The notes under the pieces: generated by a model
Told to the model about the DNA's origin: nothing
What the model saw: the letters and a program-made list of their open reading frames with translations, nothing else
The model's database searches: none
In this document: one piece after another, positions 29,335 to 40,514 of the stretch
Layout: the number at the start of each line of letters is the position of its first letter
Position numbering within the stretch: the first letter of the stretch is position 1
Position numbers and translations under genes: made by a program
Source: Fomes fomentarius
Lineage: Eukaryota; Basidiomycota; Agaricomycetes; Polyporales; Polyporaceae
DNA length: 64,000 nucleotides
Reading direction: 5' to 3'
NCBI GenBank assembly: GCA_022606135.1
Contig: JABYQN010000007.1
Location: forward strand, 1,860,001 to 1,924,000

Positions 29335-32300
29335 TTACGTCTTCCTCCGTTTGCTGCTCCTATCCCCAATCTCAGCGTCCGCGTTGCGTTTACTCTTCAG
29401 CCCCGCCACACGCATGTACTCCTTCCTCTTCTCCTTCTCCTTCTCACCCCTCCGCTCCTCCTCCTTCTCGACCTTCTTCCTATGCACCGCCTTCTTCTCC
29501 TCCTTCTTCTCCCGTCTCCGCGCGACCTGATCTTTCCTCAACGCCCGCACCTGCTGCAGCAACGCGACCGCCCTCTTCTCCTCCGGCTCCATCACGACAG
29601 CGCGCTTCTGCATGTACGTCGCCCGATTCTGCGCCTTCATCAACTTCGGCTTCGACACGTACGGCAGCGCCGCCTGCAACTTCTTCGGCACTCTCAACGG
29701 GTTGAAGCGCCGTGCGGGACGCTCAATCGGCTTGTAGATCGAATTCACGTTCGTCGGGTTTTCCAGGCCCTCCTCCCGTCGCACTTGGCCGGTCAACCTC
29801 ATACCCTGCCAGTGCTCCTTGTCGGACAAGAGGAGCGATGTTACGGGGTTGTAGAACTTGCGCGGTTGGATAGAATACCAGGCGCGCAAGAAAACAATGT
29901 CTGTGATTAGTTGTTAGTACCGCCATCAATGGATAACCACCCAGCTCAAACTTCCCAGAGGGGTTTAAGCTCGAGATTAAAACGCACCGCTCATGAGTAT
30001 CTTGTCTTCGAATGCCGCCCTGAACGCGCCGTCAGGTTTGGAAAGCGCCTTCTTGACCTGTCCCCTAATGCCCGACACTGTCCTGACGTTCGCGCCCTCG
30101 AACTTAGCCACCTCCAGCGCCGATGTGAACATGTCCTTGATGAACGCCGTGTTCTTGAATATTTTGAACGGAACTCCCGTTAGCTTGATCTTCTTTACAA
30201 TCTTCGTCGACCGATCAATGTCCAGTACCACGCCCGTCCCGCAGACACGGAAGCCCGGTGTGTCCCGGCTCAGGGCGTTGAACGCGCAGAAGCCCGTGTT
30301 TGGGAATGCAGCGGGCCCGTAAAACGTCGCGTAGCAGTGCATGTGCTCCGGCGTGTATTTAAGCATGCGCATTCGTATGGAGTGGTCGTCGAGAGAGTAG
30401 ATCGGCACCGTTTGGAAGCGCCTCCAGCCAAGGGAGAGGATGAGCGGGTCGTTCGTCTTGAGCGTCTTCGCGAACCACCTATGGCGCTTAATGCGAACCT
30501 GGACATAGCCGAAGCGCTGCTCGGCAGGCAGAATGCCACCGACGATGATCGGGTACGATGGGTCGAAGTTCTCAACCATCTCTGCGGGTACGTCCGTTAG
30601 TTCGAGGCGAACATACGTACCCGGACGGTAACCCTCAAGGAGTACGCGGGCCTCGGGATCTAGGACGCCCTCGAACTCCGCGCGGTTGATCTGCTGCTGA
30701 CGGGCCATCGCGTCCTTTGCTTCGGCGTAGAAGTCGGTCGTCGCTGTGTCGGGCTCGTCGTACTGCTCGTCGAACTTGCGCTTCAGCTCGGCTTTCTTCG
30801 CGGCGAGAGCAGGGGCATCCTGGTTCAGCTCAGGCTTGCCCACACCATCACCATTTACATCCTCGACATCCATGTCCCGACCCCAGTCACCTTGCGAACC
30901 TTCCTGTTCGTCTATCTCCTCGTACAGCTCTCCATTCGAGTCAAGGCCATCGGCGGGCTGGGGCGCACCCGTGATGAAGAGGTTCCGTATCGAGTCCAGC
31001 ATCTCCTCATCCTCCCACACCTTCAGCTCCTCCGCGTCGACAGGCTCCTTTGACCGGTCCAGCTCCTCCTCCACCTTCACAGATGCACTACTCTTGATGA
31101 TGAGGAAGTCGTCGTCGTTCATGACGGGTGCGTTGTCTGACGAGGCGCCTCCTACAGAATCATTCAAGCCAAGGATTGATTCTGGTGACGCAGTGGAGTT
31201 GTAGATGAGCTTTGTCCAATCCTTGCGCTTCCGCGAGGTCTCCACAAAAGCAGCCTGGGCCTTCTCGCCCAAGTTCTTCTTCCACCGCGGGACGTCTTCG
31301 TCGTCCTTCTCGTCCTCGTCTTCGTCGTTCTCCTCGTCCTCGTCCTCGTCACTGGGAACATCGAACGCCTCATCTCCATCGAATCGCACGAATCGTCGGG
31401 AGGGGCCTGGATCGTCGTCGTCCCCTAGATCCGAGTCGCTCTCCGCATACTCCACCCCGCCCCGTTTTGCTGATGATGTCGACAGTCCTTGGATAGAACG
31501 TCGGACATTTCGAGGAGCAGAGCGACCACGATCACCCCTATCCACCTCGTCGTCGCCTGGAAGCTCGGAGCCGTCGTCGGACGACTCGTCTTCGGATACG
31601 AAGTCTCCGTTGTCCTGCCCACTGAAATCTCCCTCATCTTCATCGTCCTCTTCATCACTACCACTCTCGTCTGAACCAGATACATCGGACTCTGACTGTA
31701 GTCTGCTCGGGCCAGCTAGAACAGAAAGTGGACGGGATGAAGAGCCAAAGAGCTTGATCTGACTCCTAGCGACAGCATCCTCGAGCGTAGCATTGATATC
31801 CTGAAGGTCGAGAACCATACGCTCGCCTTCGCCCGGATCTAGAGAAATGCGCATGTGAGTCGTCGATGACACAGGTGGAACTAAGCGGGGACCCACTATC
31901 CATGCCGCCCTTGGTGAAATTGCCAGGGACGTTGATGTACACTGCATCCTTGTCATACATGACGCCGCCAACGTCGCTCATAGGCGCATGGATGAGGAGT
32001 TTTTTCTTTTCGCTCAGCTTCCGCCGTTTCTCCGACTCAGCATCGGGGAGCGGACACGGGTCACCAAGTATCTGGACGCTCTTGACGTCGAGATCTCCGA
32101 CCCCCGGGATGTGCACCTTCGTACCTAATCGATAGTTTGTGCCGCGCATGTAGCCGTAGAGCGTTACGGTGCGGTCGCATTTGCCCTTGGAAGCACGGAC
32201 TTGCTCCCGTGGCGTGAGGTCCTCGAAACGGTCGGCAAGGAGGTAGGGATGAGTGTTGCGGAAGACAAGGGGTCGGAATTTCATGACGGAGATGAAGCGA

Positions 32301-33095
32301 GAAAGATTGAGGATTTCGGTGTCAGGATAGCGGCCGTTGAGCACGCCAGAAAGGTAGAAGAGCTTGGCACCTTGGTAGATCTCCGTCCAAAAACGCTTTT
32401 TCAAGGCTTTCTTAGTAGCGCGGAGGGTTGCGGCCTTCTTAATGAGGTCGAGGTGGGTGAGGACGCCGATGACTTTGGGGAAGCCGTGAGATTGCAAGAT
32501 GTTGAGGAACTCGAATGTTTCCTGCTCGGAGGTCAGCTGCAAGTCTGACTGCATGGGGAGTAGGGCGGACCATCTCAAAACCATATGAACCGTCAATCAT
32601 GAGGAGGACCAAGTCCGCGACTTTGGCAATGTCAATCATAGAGTTGAGGTCATTATTACATTCCACGAAAGTAATGCGCTTCTTCTTTCCGCTAACGACG
32701 GTGACGGGGCCGTGTATATGATTGAGAGTCTGTTTGGTGTACCGACGTATCAGAGACTTCATGAGAGTGGTCTTGCCAACGCCTGGAGGACCGACAACTG
32801 CGACGACGGTGGGCGGAGGTTGGTCATCGGGAGTGCGGTCGACGAGAGGGACATGAAGGCGGGTCTGGTCACGTTCGGCCGTGCGGCGGCCTTGCCTGTC
32901 TGCTCGTCGGCCAGACCTGGGTGCAAATGCCTGCAAGAGAGTTAGAATGGCAGAGATTGGTTTATGGGGAAGGGAGCGGACCTTTTCGTTGAAGCCATGC
33001 TGCTTCTCCTTGCCCTTTGCGTTTGCCGACTTTTTCTTTTCTGCCTTCCCGCCCGAGTGAGCTGGCCTGTGTGCCTTGTGTGTCTGCGAGTCCAT
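29335..33095 (-). CDS. BMS1: BMS1, ribosome biogenesis GTPase
   Basis: Five exons (33,095-32,982; 32,930-32,571; 32,521-31,897; 31,838-29,988; 29,900-29,335) give 1171 residues, close to yeast Bms1 (about 1183). The N-terminal GTPase domain has the P-loop GPPGVGKT (residues 85-92) and VLTHLDLIKK. Next come the AARP2CN-type domain (KCDRTVTLYGYMRG), the signature SDVGGVMYDKDAVYI, a long acidic linker (E/D runs, residues about 400-640), the C-terminal RIBIOP_C domain (GILPAEQRFGYVQVRIKRHRW, IYSLDDHSIRMRMLKYTPEH) and a basic tail (KKVEKEEERRGEKEKEK). BMS1 binds Rcl1 and U3 snoRNP and acts in the nucleolus in early 40S subunit assembly. It is head-to-head with the Cep57-like gene and shares a 239-bp upstream region. 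The start chosen gives MDSQTHKAHRPAHSGGKAEKK, a typical Bms1 N-terminus; an earlier ATG would add non-conserved residues. Confidence 0.96.
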
Positions 33096-33334
33096 TTCAA
33101 CGGAAAGCTCGCGATCGGTGGTCGAGGAGAGCGCGAGGTGGGCGAGGTCAGAGTAGGATAAGCCAAGCTGAGATTCGAAATGGATCGCAAACGGGCGCCT
33201 CGAAAACTGAGCTCGCGGGCACGTGACAGACGCGTTGATGTTGAAGGGTGGGCGCCTAGAGCTGAACCACGCTTGTCGTCTTCGCTCTCTCACTCTCGCC
33301 GCGTCTTTCTGCGACACCTTTCTCATCCGCGACC
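33096..33334. promoter_or_regulatory. Shared promoter region of BMS1 and the Cep57-like gene
   Basis: Only 239 bp lie between the two start codons, so both promoters must overlap here. A pyrimidine-rich run (about 33,276-33,322) precedes the plus-strand start. No TATA box is seen. Confidence 0.5.
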
Positions 33335-36300
33335 ATGTCCAGGCGGTCAGCACGTCTTGACTTCTCTATCAAAGGCGACGAGCAGGAGCACCAGCGTATG
33401 CTCCTCGAACACAATCTACAACACACAGACCTCTCCCTCCACCTCTCCTCCACTCCAGACGACTACTCAGACGTCGAGTACCCACGACACGCTCCGTCCC
33501 ACTCTCCCCAATATTCGGCCTACGCATCCTTTGATCACCGCTCTGGCGACGATTTCGACCCCCACGAGGCGAGCAGGTTCCACGCCTGGTCGTACCACAC
33601 CGAGGACGGCGTCCAGTCCTACGCTGGTGGCGAATCGCTGTCTACCGCGGCACATCATGCCAGTGCACTCACCATCAGCGCCGGGCTGGGAGGAGGGCGT
33701 GGTCAGAGGAGGGATGTCAGTATGAGCGGTGCGGAATATGACCCGAACGACCACTGCAGGGCATCATGGCTGGCATCGCAGGTCGTTTCAATGGTTTCGA
33801 CGCCAACTCGACAAAATCAAGACAAATCGTTCGTCCTCTATCTCCCTCATCTCTATGTATCAATATTTGATATTACCGCCATTGCAGACAGCCAGTGTCG
33901 CCGACTTTGATCCTCTCATCGTCGAAGACACCGCAGAACTCGACCGTGTCCTTCAGTCCGGACGCGCCCTTCCTGCCACAATACGCTCTGCCCGTTCCTC
34001 CTCTCCCTCAACTAGCTCAGACTCCACTGGGCCCCTTTCGCCGCCACCACAGCAAGACTCGAGACCCAGGCTTGCCGACGCTCTTAGCCACATGACTTTC
34101 TCACCCAAACGGCCTCGTAATGCACAAGGCCTGCCATCTCCCCGCATGGCCAATGCCAGCTTGCGAAATGCATCGCACGATCGCTCCGTTGCCCGTCACC
34201 TCCCACAGTCGTCTTTATCGCCTAACCCTGTGCCGGCTTCGACGCCGCGCCCCCAGCGCCGCATCAACCAGTCCCTCTCGTATGCCCAGAACAGCGTCTC
34301 GCATTCACGTATAGAGCCCGAGGTTAATATCTTGCCGGCCACTCCCTCCATAAAACGGAGTCAGCGCGAAAGGGATGAATCTTCCAAATTCACCAACATG
34401 GCTCGTGGTCTTGCACGCGAGATTGAGGCGGAGACAGAGGCCGACGCTGCTATGAAGCGTCATGTGCGACAATCGGCACCGGATGCAACCCCGAAGGCCT
34501 ACCATCACAGTACAATCGCTACCAAGCCCAAGAGCCATCGAAGTCCCTTTAGAGAGAAGCTGAATGGCAGGCCTGACAAGATGACCCACGCGGCCACCCC
34601 GTTCAAGAAGTCCGTGCAGCTTCCTGATGTGACAGGGCTAACTTCGGCGATAGCGTCGCCTGCGAGGGTGGATGTGGAGTTCTATGGCTACGACCCGAAG
34701 GACACAACGGAGGCTGAAGGTGAGACAACCCCACCACTTTGTTGCGAGGTATTCAAGATGCAAACCGTATGATATCTTAGCTCGCCTCATCGCCACTTTG
34801 AGCGTCGTTCAGAATAAGCTTGCGTTCCTGGAGCAGGAGAACAGCGTTTCACGTAGGCGCGTCCGGGAGCTTGAGATCGAGCTCGAGGCATGCAAGCAGA
34901 AAGTCGCGCGTGAGCGCACGCAGATCATGGAACAGAGTGTCGTGCGAGATGAAGAGTCTACTCTTGGTACAAGACGGGTCATAAACCAGCGCATACAGCA
35001 ACAGAAGAAAAAGGCAGAGGAAGAGAAAGCGGAGCTTACTGCTGCAGCAGAGCGGTACGAGCAGGCCGTTGAGGAGAAGAAAGGTGAGGTCGCTCTGTAC
35101 CGCTCCTGTGATTGTAATACTTATCTTTCGGCTGTCGTTTGTCCAGAATTGGAGCGTATGATCAACCACCTCCGTGCACAACTTACGCGACTTACCGCAG
35201 AGCTGTCGGAGCTCAAGCAACTTCTCTTGGAGTTGCACTCTTTTCGCAATTCTGACGTCCGCGCACTCGCGGAGAAGAGCCAGGAGGTAAACGCCTTGAA
35301 GAATGAAGTGGAGCGACTTGCTGGAGAGGTCCATCAGCTCCGCGGGGTTGTTGAAGAACGCCTGCAAGCCCGGTGTCAGTCTCGAGAACACCGTGAGATC
35401 CACGAGGCGGATAGGAACGCAGGCTCCGCAGAGGAGTGCGGCGAAGGAGAGGAGAGCGAGGAGGAATCACAGCATGCCCAGGCACAACAGCAGGCCCACC
35501 CGCAAGATCAGGAGCTAACTCGTGCCCGAGCGCCATCAGTGCACTCAGAAGTGAGCGACGATGATTCTGAAGACGAGTCAATCAGTCGCCGTTCTCCTAC
35601 TCCTTCTCCGGGCAGGCGGTTGGTTGCAGGCACCGCAGACAAGACCATGCGTACAGACTATGCTACAGTCGCATCCTCGCAAGCCCCCAGCCTCAATGCA
35701 AACGTCTCCAGGCCATTCCTCAACAGCGAGGAGATCAGCCAGATCACTCAAGAGGTCGGAGAGCGGCGCTCTGAGCGCTCCATCCAGTCGCGCTCTCAGG
35801 ACGATTCACAGTCTCAGGTTGGCTCAGCATCGCAGGAGCACTCGCGAAGCTGGTCCAGGGAGCCCCAGCCCAACCAGTCTCGTCGAGTATCTCGCGTCGC
35901 CTCTCCATCCATTATGCCCGAGGATGAGCCCTCCACGCCCAAGGTGCCCACTGCGCAGCTCGAGTACTCTGTTCGCTTCGCAAACGAGCCCAGTCAAGCA
36001 GAGAGCAGCCGCCCGTCCTCCCCCCAACTAGAGTCCGGGTATGCCCAAGCGTCCACTGTAGCCCCGGTCCGTCCCACAGCACCTACACCCGCCGCAGCCT
36101 CTCGCAACGCGGCCAGTCAGAAGCGGCGCGCGCACACCGCCCCACAGCCAGAGTTCGACGCACCCTTCCCGCAGATCCGCGGGGCACACCTCGAGAGACT
36201 GTTCTTCTCCGCGCCCGAGCACAACAGAGAGACGTGCGCGACGTGCCACAGGAAGAAGCGGCGACAAGCTGACGAGGTCGAGCGCGCCGAGTCGTGGTTG

Positions 36301-36882
36301 CGTGATCGCGAGCGCAATCGGGCCAACGGACAGCAATACGGAAACGAGGAGGGCGTCGTCGAGGGCGCCGAGGATGTACGTCACTACCAAAGCAGGAGAG
36401 CGTACCCTGCGAAGAGCGCCCGTGACCGGGAAGATGAGCGGCTTCCGCCCCAGACAGTGCTTGTGCGGGTGTTGAGGGAGCTCGAGGACGACTTCTCACA
36501 TTGGAAGAGGTGCGTGTGACATGGCAGGCTGGTCTTAATCCAGTTGCTGACGACTCTCGTAGTATCTACATCGAGTATGCAGATCAGTACAAAGACATGG
36601 ACCCGGTGTCCAACGTCGCTAAGCGGAACGTGCTTGCTGATCACCTGCACGAGGTCATCGACATTCTCGAGCGAACGGTGAGCATCATACACAACTGTGT
36701 GTCCTGCATGTTTGACAGAATCATCCGGGCTGCAGGGCAATCAAATAGCGTCGCTCTATGACCTCTTGACGTTCAAGGACAAGCCCATCAGCGAGTCAGC
36801 GGTCCCGCCCGCGACGCGGAGCGCCCCTTCGACCTTCGGCCCATCGCAAGGACGTGCATTTCATAGTTATCCGACTACATAG
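33335..36882 (+). CDS. Cep57/Ppc89-like spindle-pole or centrosome protein, with one probable frameshift
   Basis: Exons read as 33,335 to about 33,828, then 33,888-34,719, 34,781-35,083, 35,147-36,509, 36,563-36,677 and 36,736-36,882, all with GT-AG introns. The middle holds coiled coils (LAFLEQENSVSRRRVRELEI, NHLRAQLTRLTAELSEL). A CxxC motif (ETCATCHRKKRR) precedes the C-terminal microtubule-binding-type domain (LRELEDDFSHWKSIYIEYAD, KRNVLADHLHEVIDILE, GNQIASLYDLLTFKDKP), which matches the Cep57_MT_bd family and fission yeast Ppc89 style. Such proteins anchor at the spindle pole body and organise microtubules; that role is inferred from the family. Near 33,742-33,748 the open frame changes by one base: sequence before it is in frame 2 and family-like sequence after it (GIMAGIAGRFNGFD) is in frame 1. 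A 40-bp intron (33,720-33,759) is a weaker alternative. From 33,888 to the stop the frame is perfect. Confidence 0.82.
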
Positions 36883-37162
36883 CTTTCCTCTGCTGCCGTG
36901 ACTGACCGCCCCTGACACTTGGAGAACTGCCTACCGCCCGATGTCAATGTATATTCACACATCGCATCCATACGTACATACGCATCCATACTGTATTCCA
37001 GCCCAAATCCACATCGGACTTTGACTATTTAGAGGTTATTACTGAGAACCTACTAATTGTAGGCGCCAGCACTAATATCACGTAAGCAAATCTTGGGTCC
37101 TCGCAGAGCGGTCCTTGCCACCACCATCAACGACTCCTCAAGCCCGCCTCAAGCCCAACATC

Positions 37163-37889
37163 ATGACGGTAAGTCTTTTCATGATGCCAGACCGCTATGA
37201 GAGGCTGCCGGGATGCATGTGATGAGTTTGGGACGTATTGGAACGGGCGAAGGAGCTGGATGGCATGGATCTGGATCGGATGCGGACTAGTTTGCATTGT
37301 CTATGGCGGGAGGATTGCTTGGAATGTGAGTACTCATACGTTGCTTACAGGCACAACCTTCTAACTTCAAGCGTTTCGTCGAGGTCGGCCGTGGTATGTT
37401 CAAGTTCTGTTATCGTGTACGTTCCTGTGTTAAACGCTATCCGACTTGGTCAACATGGCAGTCGTCCTCCTTAAGTCTGGTCCTCAAGAAGGTCAGATCG
37501 CGGTGGTTGTAGAGATTATTGACCACAATCGAGTATGTTTGTCATACTGTAAGAGTAACTAACATCCTTGCTAACGCTGCGCAATTATACAGGCTATTAT
37601 CGACGGCCCCACCACTGGTGTTCCCCGCCAAGCCTTCCCCTACCGTCACCTCAGCCTCACTCCCTTCGTCCTGTCATCCCTTCCCCGTGGTGCTGGCACC
37701 GGAGTCATTCGCAAGCATCTGGAGAAGGACGGTACGGTGGAGAAATGGCAGAAGTCGTCGTGGGCACAAAAACGGGAGGCTATCGCGAAGCGGAGGTCGC
37801 TCAACGACTTCGAGCGCTTCGCCGTCCTGCTCGCGAAGAAGGCGCGGAGAGATCAGGTCCGCAAGACCCTCGCCAAGGCATCTGCATGA
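37163..37889 (+). CDS. RPL14: 60S ribosomal protein eL14
   Basis: Four exons: 37,163-37,168; 37,351-37,393; 37,462-37,532; 37,593-37,889. They total 138 residues, the usual size of fungal eL14. The start exon codes only Met-Thr, followed by a 182-bp first intron, a common layout of ribosomal protein genes. The N-terminal KOW-type SH3 fold is seen in FKRFVEVGRVVLLKSGP and AVVVEIIDHNRAIIDGP; the family C-terminus follows (KWQKSSWAQKREAIAKRR, LNDFERFAVLLAKKARR). It is a structural protein of the large subunit. No start other than 37,163 joins in frame to the conserved core. Confidence 0.95.
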
Positions 37890-38224
37890 GTCTGGTGTTG
37901 TCACGCTGCTAAAACCATACACCGGAGTACGTGCGTTATGTACCAGTTGAGTGCGAACGGTCTGTTTCTCTATGACATGCCCTATTGCAATTGTGTATAT
38001 GTACATGACCAGACCATGACATGCATTTGCGTCATCGATGTGATGCGAGTTTTATCGACTTGATCTATGGAGCAACTCCGAGGTCGTCTTGGATGTCGCC
38101 ATCATAACAGCGAATGTGCAGTGGTGCTCAGCATGATGCTCTCTTTCTCAGCCACCACTGAGACCACTCAACTTGTTGTCCTCACTCTCTACCGGTCACT
38201 GCCGCCGCCGGCTGCTCTCTGAAT

Positions 38225-38490
38225 ATGCCAGGACCTGAGCTCGACATCTCAAACATTCTTCTACAGCAGAGGAACTTCCTCGATCAACTGTTGGAGACTG
38301 TCCATGAAGCTGAGCTTCTCCAGTACCGGGACGAGGTATGCCCCTACTTGAATTGAAGCCCAGACTCCTCCTGTAACGTTGGAACCTATCATTTATTGGA
38401 CAGGTATCTCATACTCTCCAATCAAATGTGTTGCTCGAGCATATAATCCGCATGAATGGGTTGTTTCAGATAGTCCTGCCGTCTGGCTAG
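38225..38490 (+). CDS. Small helical protein, 65 residues, function unknown
   Basis: Two exons (38,225-38,335 and 38,404-38,490) are joined by a 68-bp GT-AG intron (GTATGC...GACAG) in exact frame. The product begins MPGPELDISNILLQQRNFLD and is almost wholly predicted helix with a leucine-rich heptad pattern (LLQQRNFLDQLLETV, TLQSNVLLEHIIRMNGL). The size and style are those of small fungal complex subunits, but I do not recognise a family. It is supported by the clean splice and low chance of the two frames agreeing, not by homology. Its stop lies 63 bp from the stop of the convergent glucanase gene. Confidence 0.55.
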
Positions 38491-38553
38491 GACACCGAGC
38501 ACAGACAAACCCCAGCACTCCTCGTGCATGCTAACGCGACACCGTGACCCCAT

Positions 38554-40019
38554 CTACTGGCACTGTAGGACATGATAACCACGAGGTCAGACTAATTTCC
38601 CTCCCTGCAGAGGTATCGCACTTGCCTGGTAGTAGTACGGGGGCGAGACAGCCGTGCATGTGTAGGGGCTCGCGCAGGCGGTGGGGCCAGTGTACCCAGT
38701 ACCTGCAATATGAGGGTGAGCCACACCGTTGATGATAGAGCACCGCTGTTTCGCCATACCTCCGCACTGTGCCCACTGAGATGCCAGAGGACCACTTGCA
38801 GACGAGGTCGTGGAAGGAGGCGCGGAGGTGGAGGGAGCAGAGGTCGGGGGGACGGTCGTCACCGGAGCCGACGTGACGGGGGGGTTGGGTGCAGAGGACC
38901 CGCTGCCGATGGTCGTCGTGATGGGGCCCTGCTCGATGTACACACCAGAGATGAACCAGTCCTCGGGCGCGGGAGTGTTGACAATGCGGAGCACACCGAC
39001 GTGGAAGTCAGCAGAATTAGTCGAGGTCGATGCCTTGATGTTCTGCGCGACCTTGGTAAGGGGCGCGGAGCCGGTGGAGGCCCACAGTCCGACGGTGCCG
39101 GCCGAAAACTGAACAGGTCGGTCAGGAAAGGAGTGGGCAGGATGGGTAAGTCAAACTAACGTCAATGTCGTAGGCGAAGTTGAACCACGTTCCCGCGGTG
39201 AAGGGGACGCCCCACTGGGGCTGGCCACCGACGTGCCACTCGAGGTTCGTGGCGTTAGGGCCGACGCCATACTTGAGCTAATACTATAACTCAGCTTCCG
39301 GATGAAGTACATATCCGGGCAACTCCTTACCTCTGTGAAGTGAGACTCGAAGAACAGGATCTGGTGCTCCAAAGTGGACTACGACGTGCGTTAACTATTG
39401 AGATCCTAGTTTAGATATGAAAAGTGCTCACGTCTGGTGTGTTCGTGTCGGGGTGCGAGATGGAGAAGTGGTAGAAGAGGTTGCCCGTGCCGAGGTTCTG
39501 GCCGGTCTGAGGGATGAGCTCGGCTCTAAAAAGGTTCAATACCATTCCTCCTAACCGAAGGAGGGGGGACCTACCTCTCCATGTTGGAATTCCAAGTCGC
39601 GGTAGAGTCGATTGTCATTTTTAAACCATGCTCCTCGTTCGTGAGCGCAGGGTTCTTGTAGGCCGAGTCGAGCGTCAGGTAGTGGGAGGTGGGTTGGCTA
39701 CCATGGATGTACTATCCTCCATTTTAGGACCCCCATAGCTCCGCGCCCAACTGGAGATACGTACCCATTGGTAGCTTCCGGTCTGATTCGCCCACGACCC
39801 TAGGATACTGATGTCAGTCGGGATCACAAGAATACGGGAAGCATCGCTTACACTTGTCAAAGTCAGCCGCAGTGTTGAACGGGTTGAACGACCCTGTATA
39901 CGTACCTAGTTTAGTACGTGGCACAACATGAGTATACAAAACTCACCATCCCAAAGAATGCTGCCGGCGCGAGCCGCAGCCGCGAAAAGAGCGAAAGACG
40001 CGAGAGATCGGGCGAACAT
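38554..40019 (-). CDS. Secreted GH131 glucanase with C-terminal CBM1
   Basis: Ten exons (40,019-39,947; 39,893-39,852; 39,799-39,765; 39,711-39,575; 39,525-39,432; 39,378-39,331; 39,277-39,161; 39,108-38,760; 38,702-38,626; 38,562-38,554) give 326 residues. Residues 1-18 are a signal peptide (MFARSLASFALFAAAARA). The GH131 domain follows (GSILWDG.F, MTIDSTATWN, RAELIPQT, LFYHFSIS, LEHQILFFESHFTE, LEWHVGGQPQW, FNFAYDID). A Ser/Thr/Pro linker leads to a fungal cellulose-binding module (QWAQCGG, GYTGPTAC, YTCTAVSPPYYYQC). GH131 enzymes cut beta-1,3/1,6/1,4 glucans, so this is probably an exported plant- or fungal-wall enzyme. The CBM1 is interrupted by an intron, and the last intron is of the GC-AG type. 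A TATA-like TTATTTAAG lies about 65 bp upstream (minus strand, 40,081-40,089). Confidence 0.93.
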
Positions 40020-40514
40020 GTCGAACAACAGTGGCGTGTTGGGCAGTATGCTTGCACGTACCCACTCCTCCACCTCATTGCTTAAATAAGGCTCTAACGC
40101 GGATAATAGCACGGAATAGACGTCGCATAGAATCTATGCAGGCGCCGGAACAACAGCCTCTACTGCACTCGCCATCGCGAGGATTGCCCGGGGAAAAACG
40201 TCGGGAGCTCTCCAGCGCCCCGCATGATCACAATACACAGACAGCACCGAGCGATGTTCGGCAAAGACATGTCGCAACGCGCAGTTCACGGGGTAACCGT
40301 GGATATTCCGAAGCGATTAAACTGGTACAAGAGGGTATGCCTTCCGAGGGTATGAACGTAACGCCACTAAATAGCCTGTACGTGAAGTCATGCGAGGAGT
40401 GGATGGAGAAAGTGTAGGAATAAGTTACAACCATGCCGTTCGGTACCGTGCCATGCGAGTCGTTCCGGCCATGAAAATGATGCAGATATGTCGTACAATT
40501 CGTGTCGGTCGTAT
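40020..40514. other. Intergenic region upstream of the glucanase gene
   Basis: It contains the glucanase promoter. A plus-strand open frame 40,136-40,417 (starting MQAPEQQPLLHSPSRG) exists but has no domain, no intron and no recognised relative, so it is not called as a gene. Confidence 0.4.

Noticed and set aside
29335..31971. Several plus-strand open frames rich in Ser/Arg opposite BMS1
   Set aside because: They mirror the acidic and lysine-rich coding of BMS1 on the other strand and have no splice signals or motifs of their own.
37169..37350. Possible box C/D snoRNA in the first intron of eL14
   Set aside because: A C-box-like GTGATGA is present, but no D box (CTGA) or terminal stem is found at the right place.
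40136..40417. Plus-strand protein gene (MQAPEQQPLLHS...)
   Set aside because: No domain, no intron support and no recognised relative; it lies in the glucanase promoter region.
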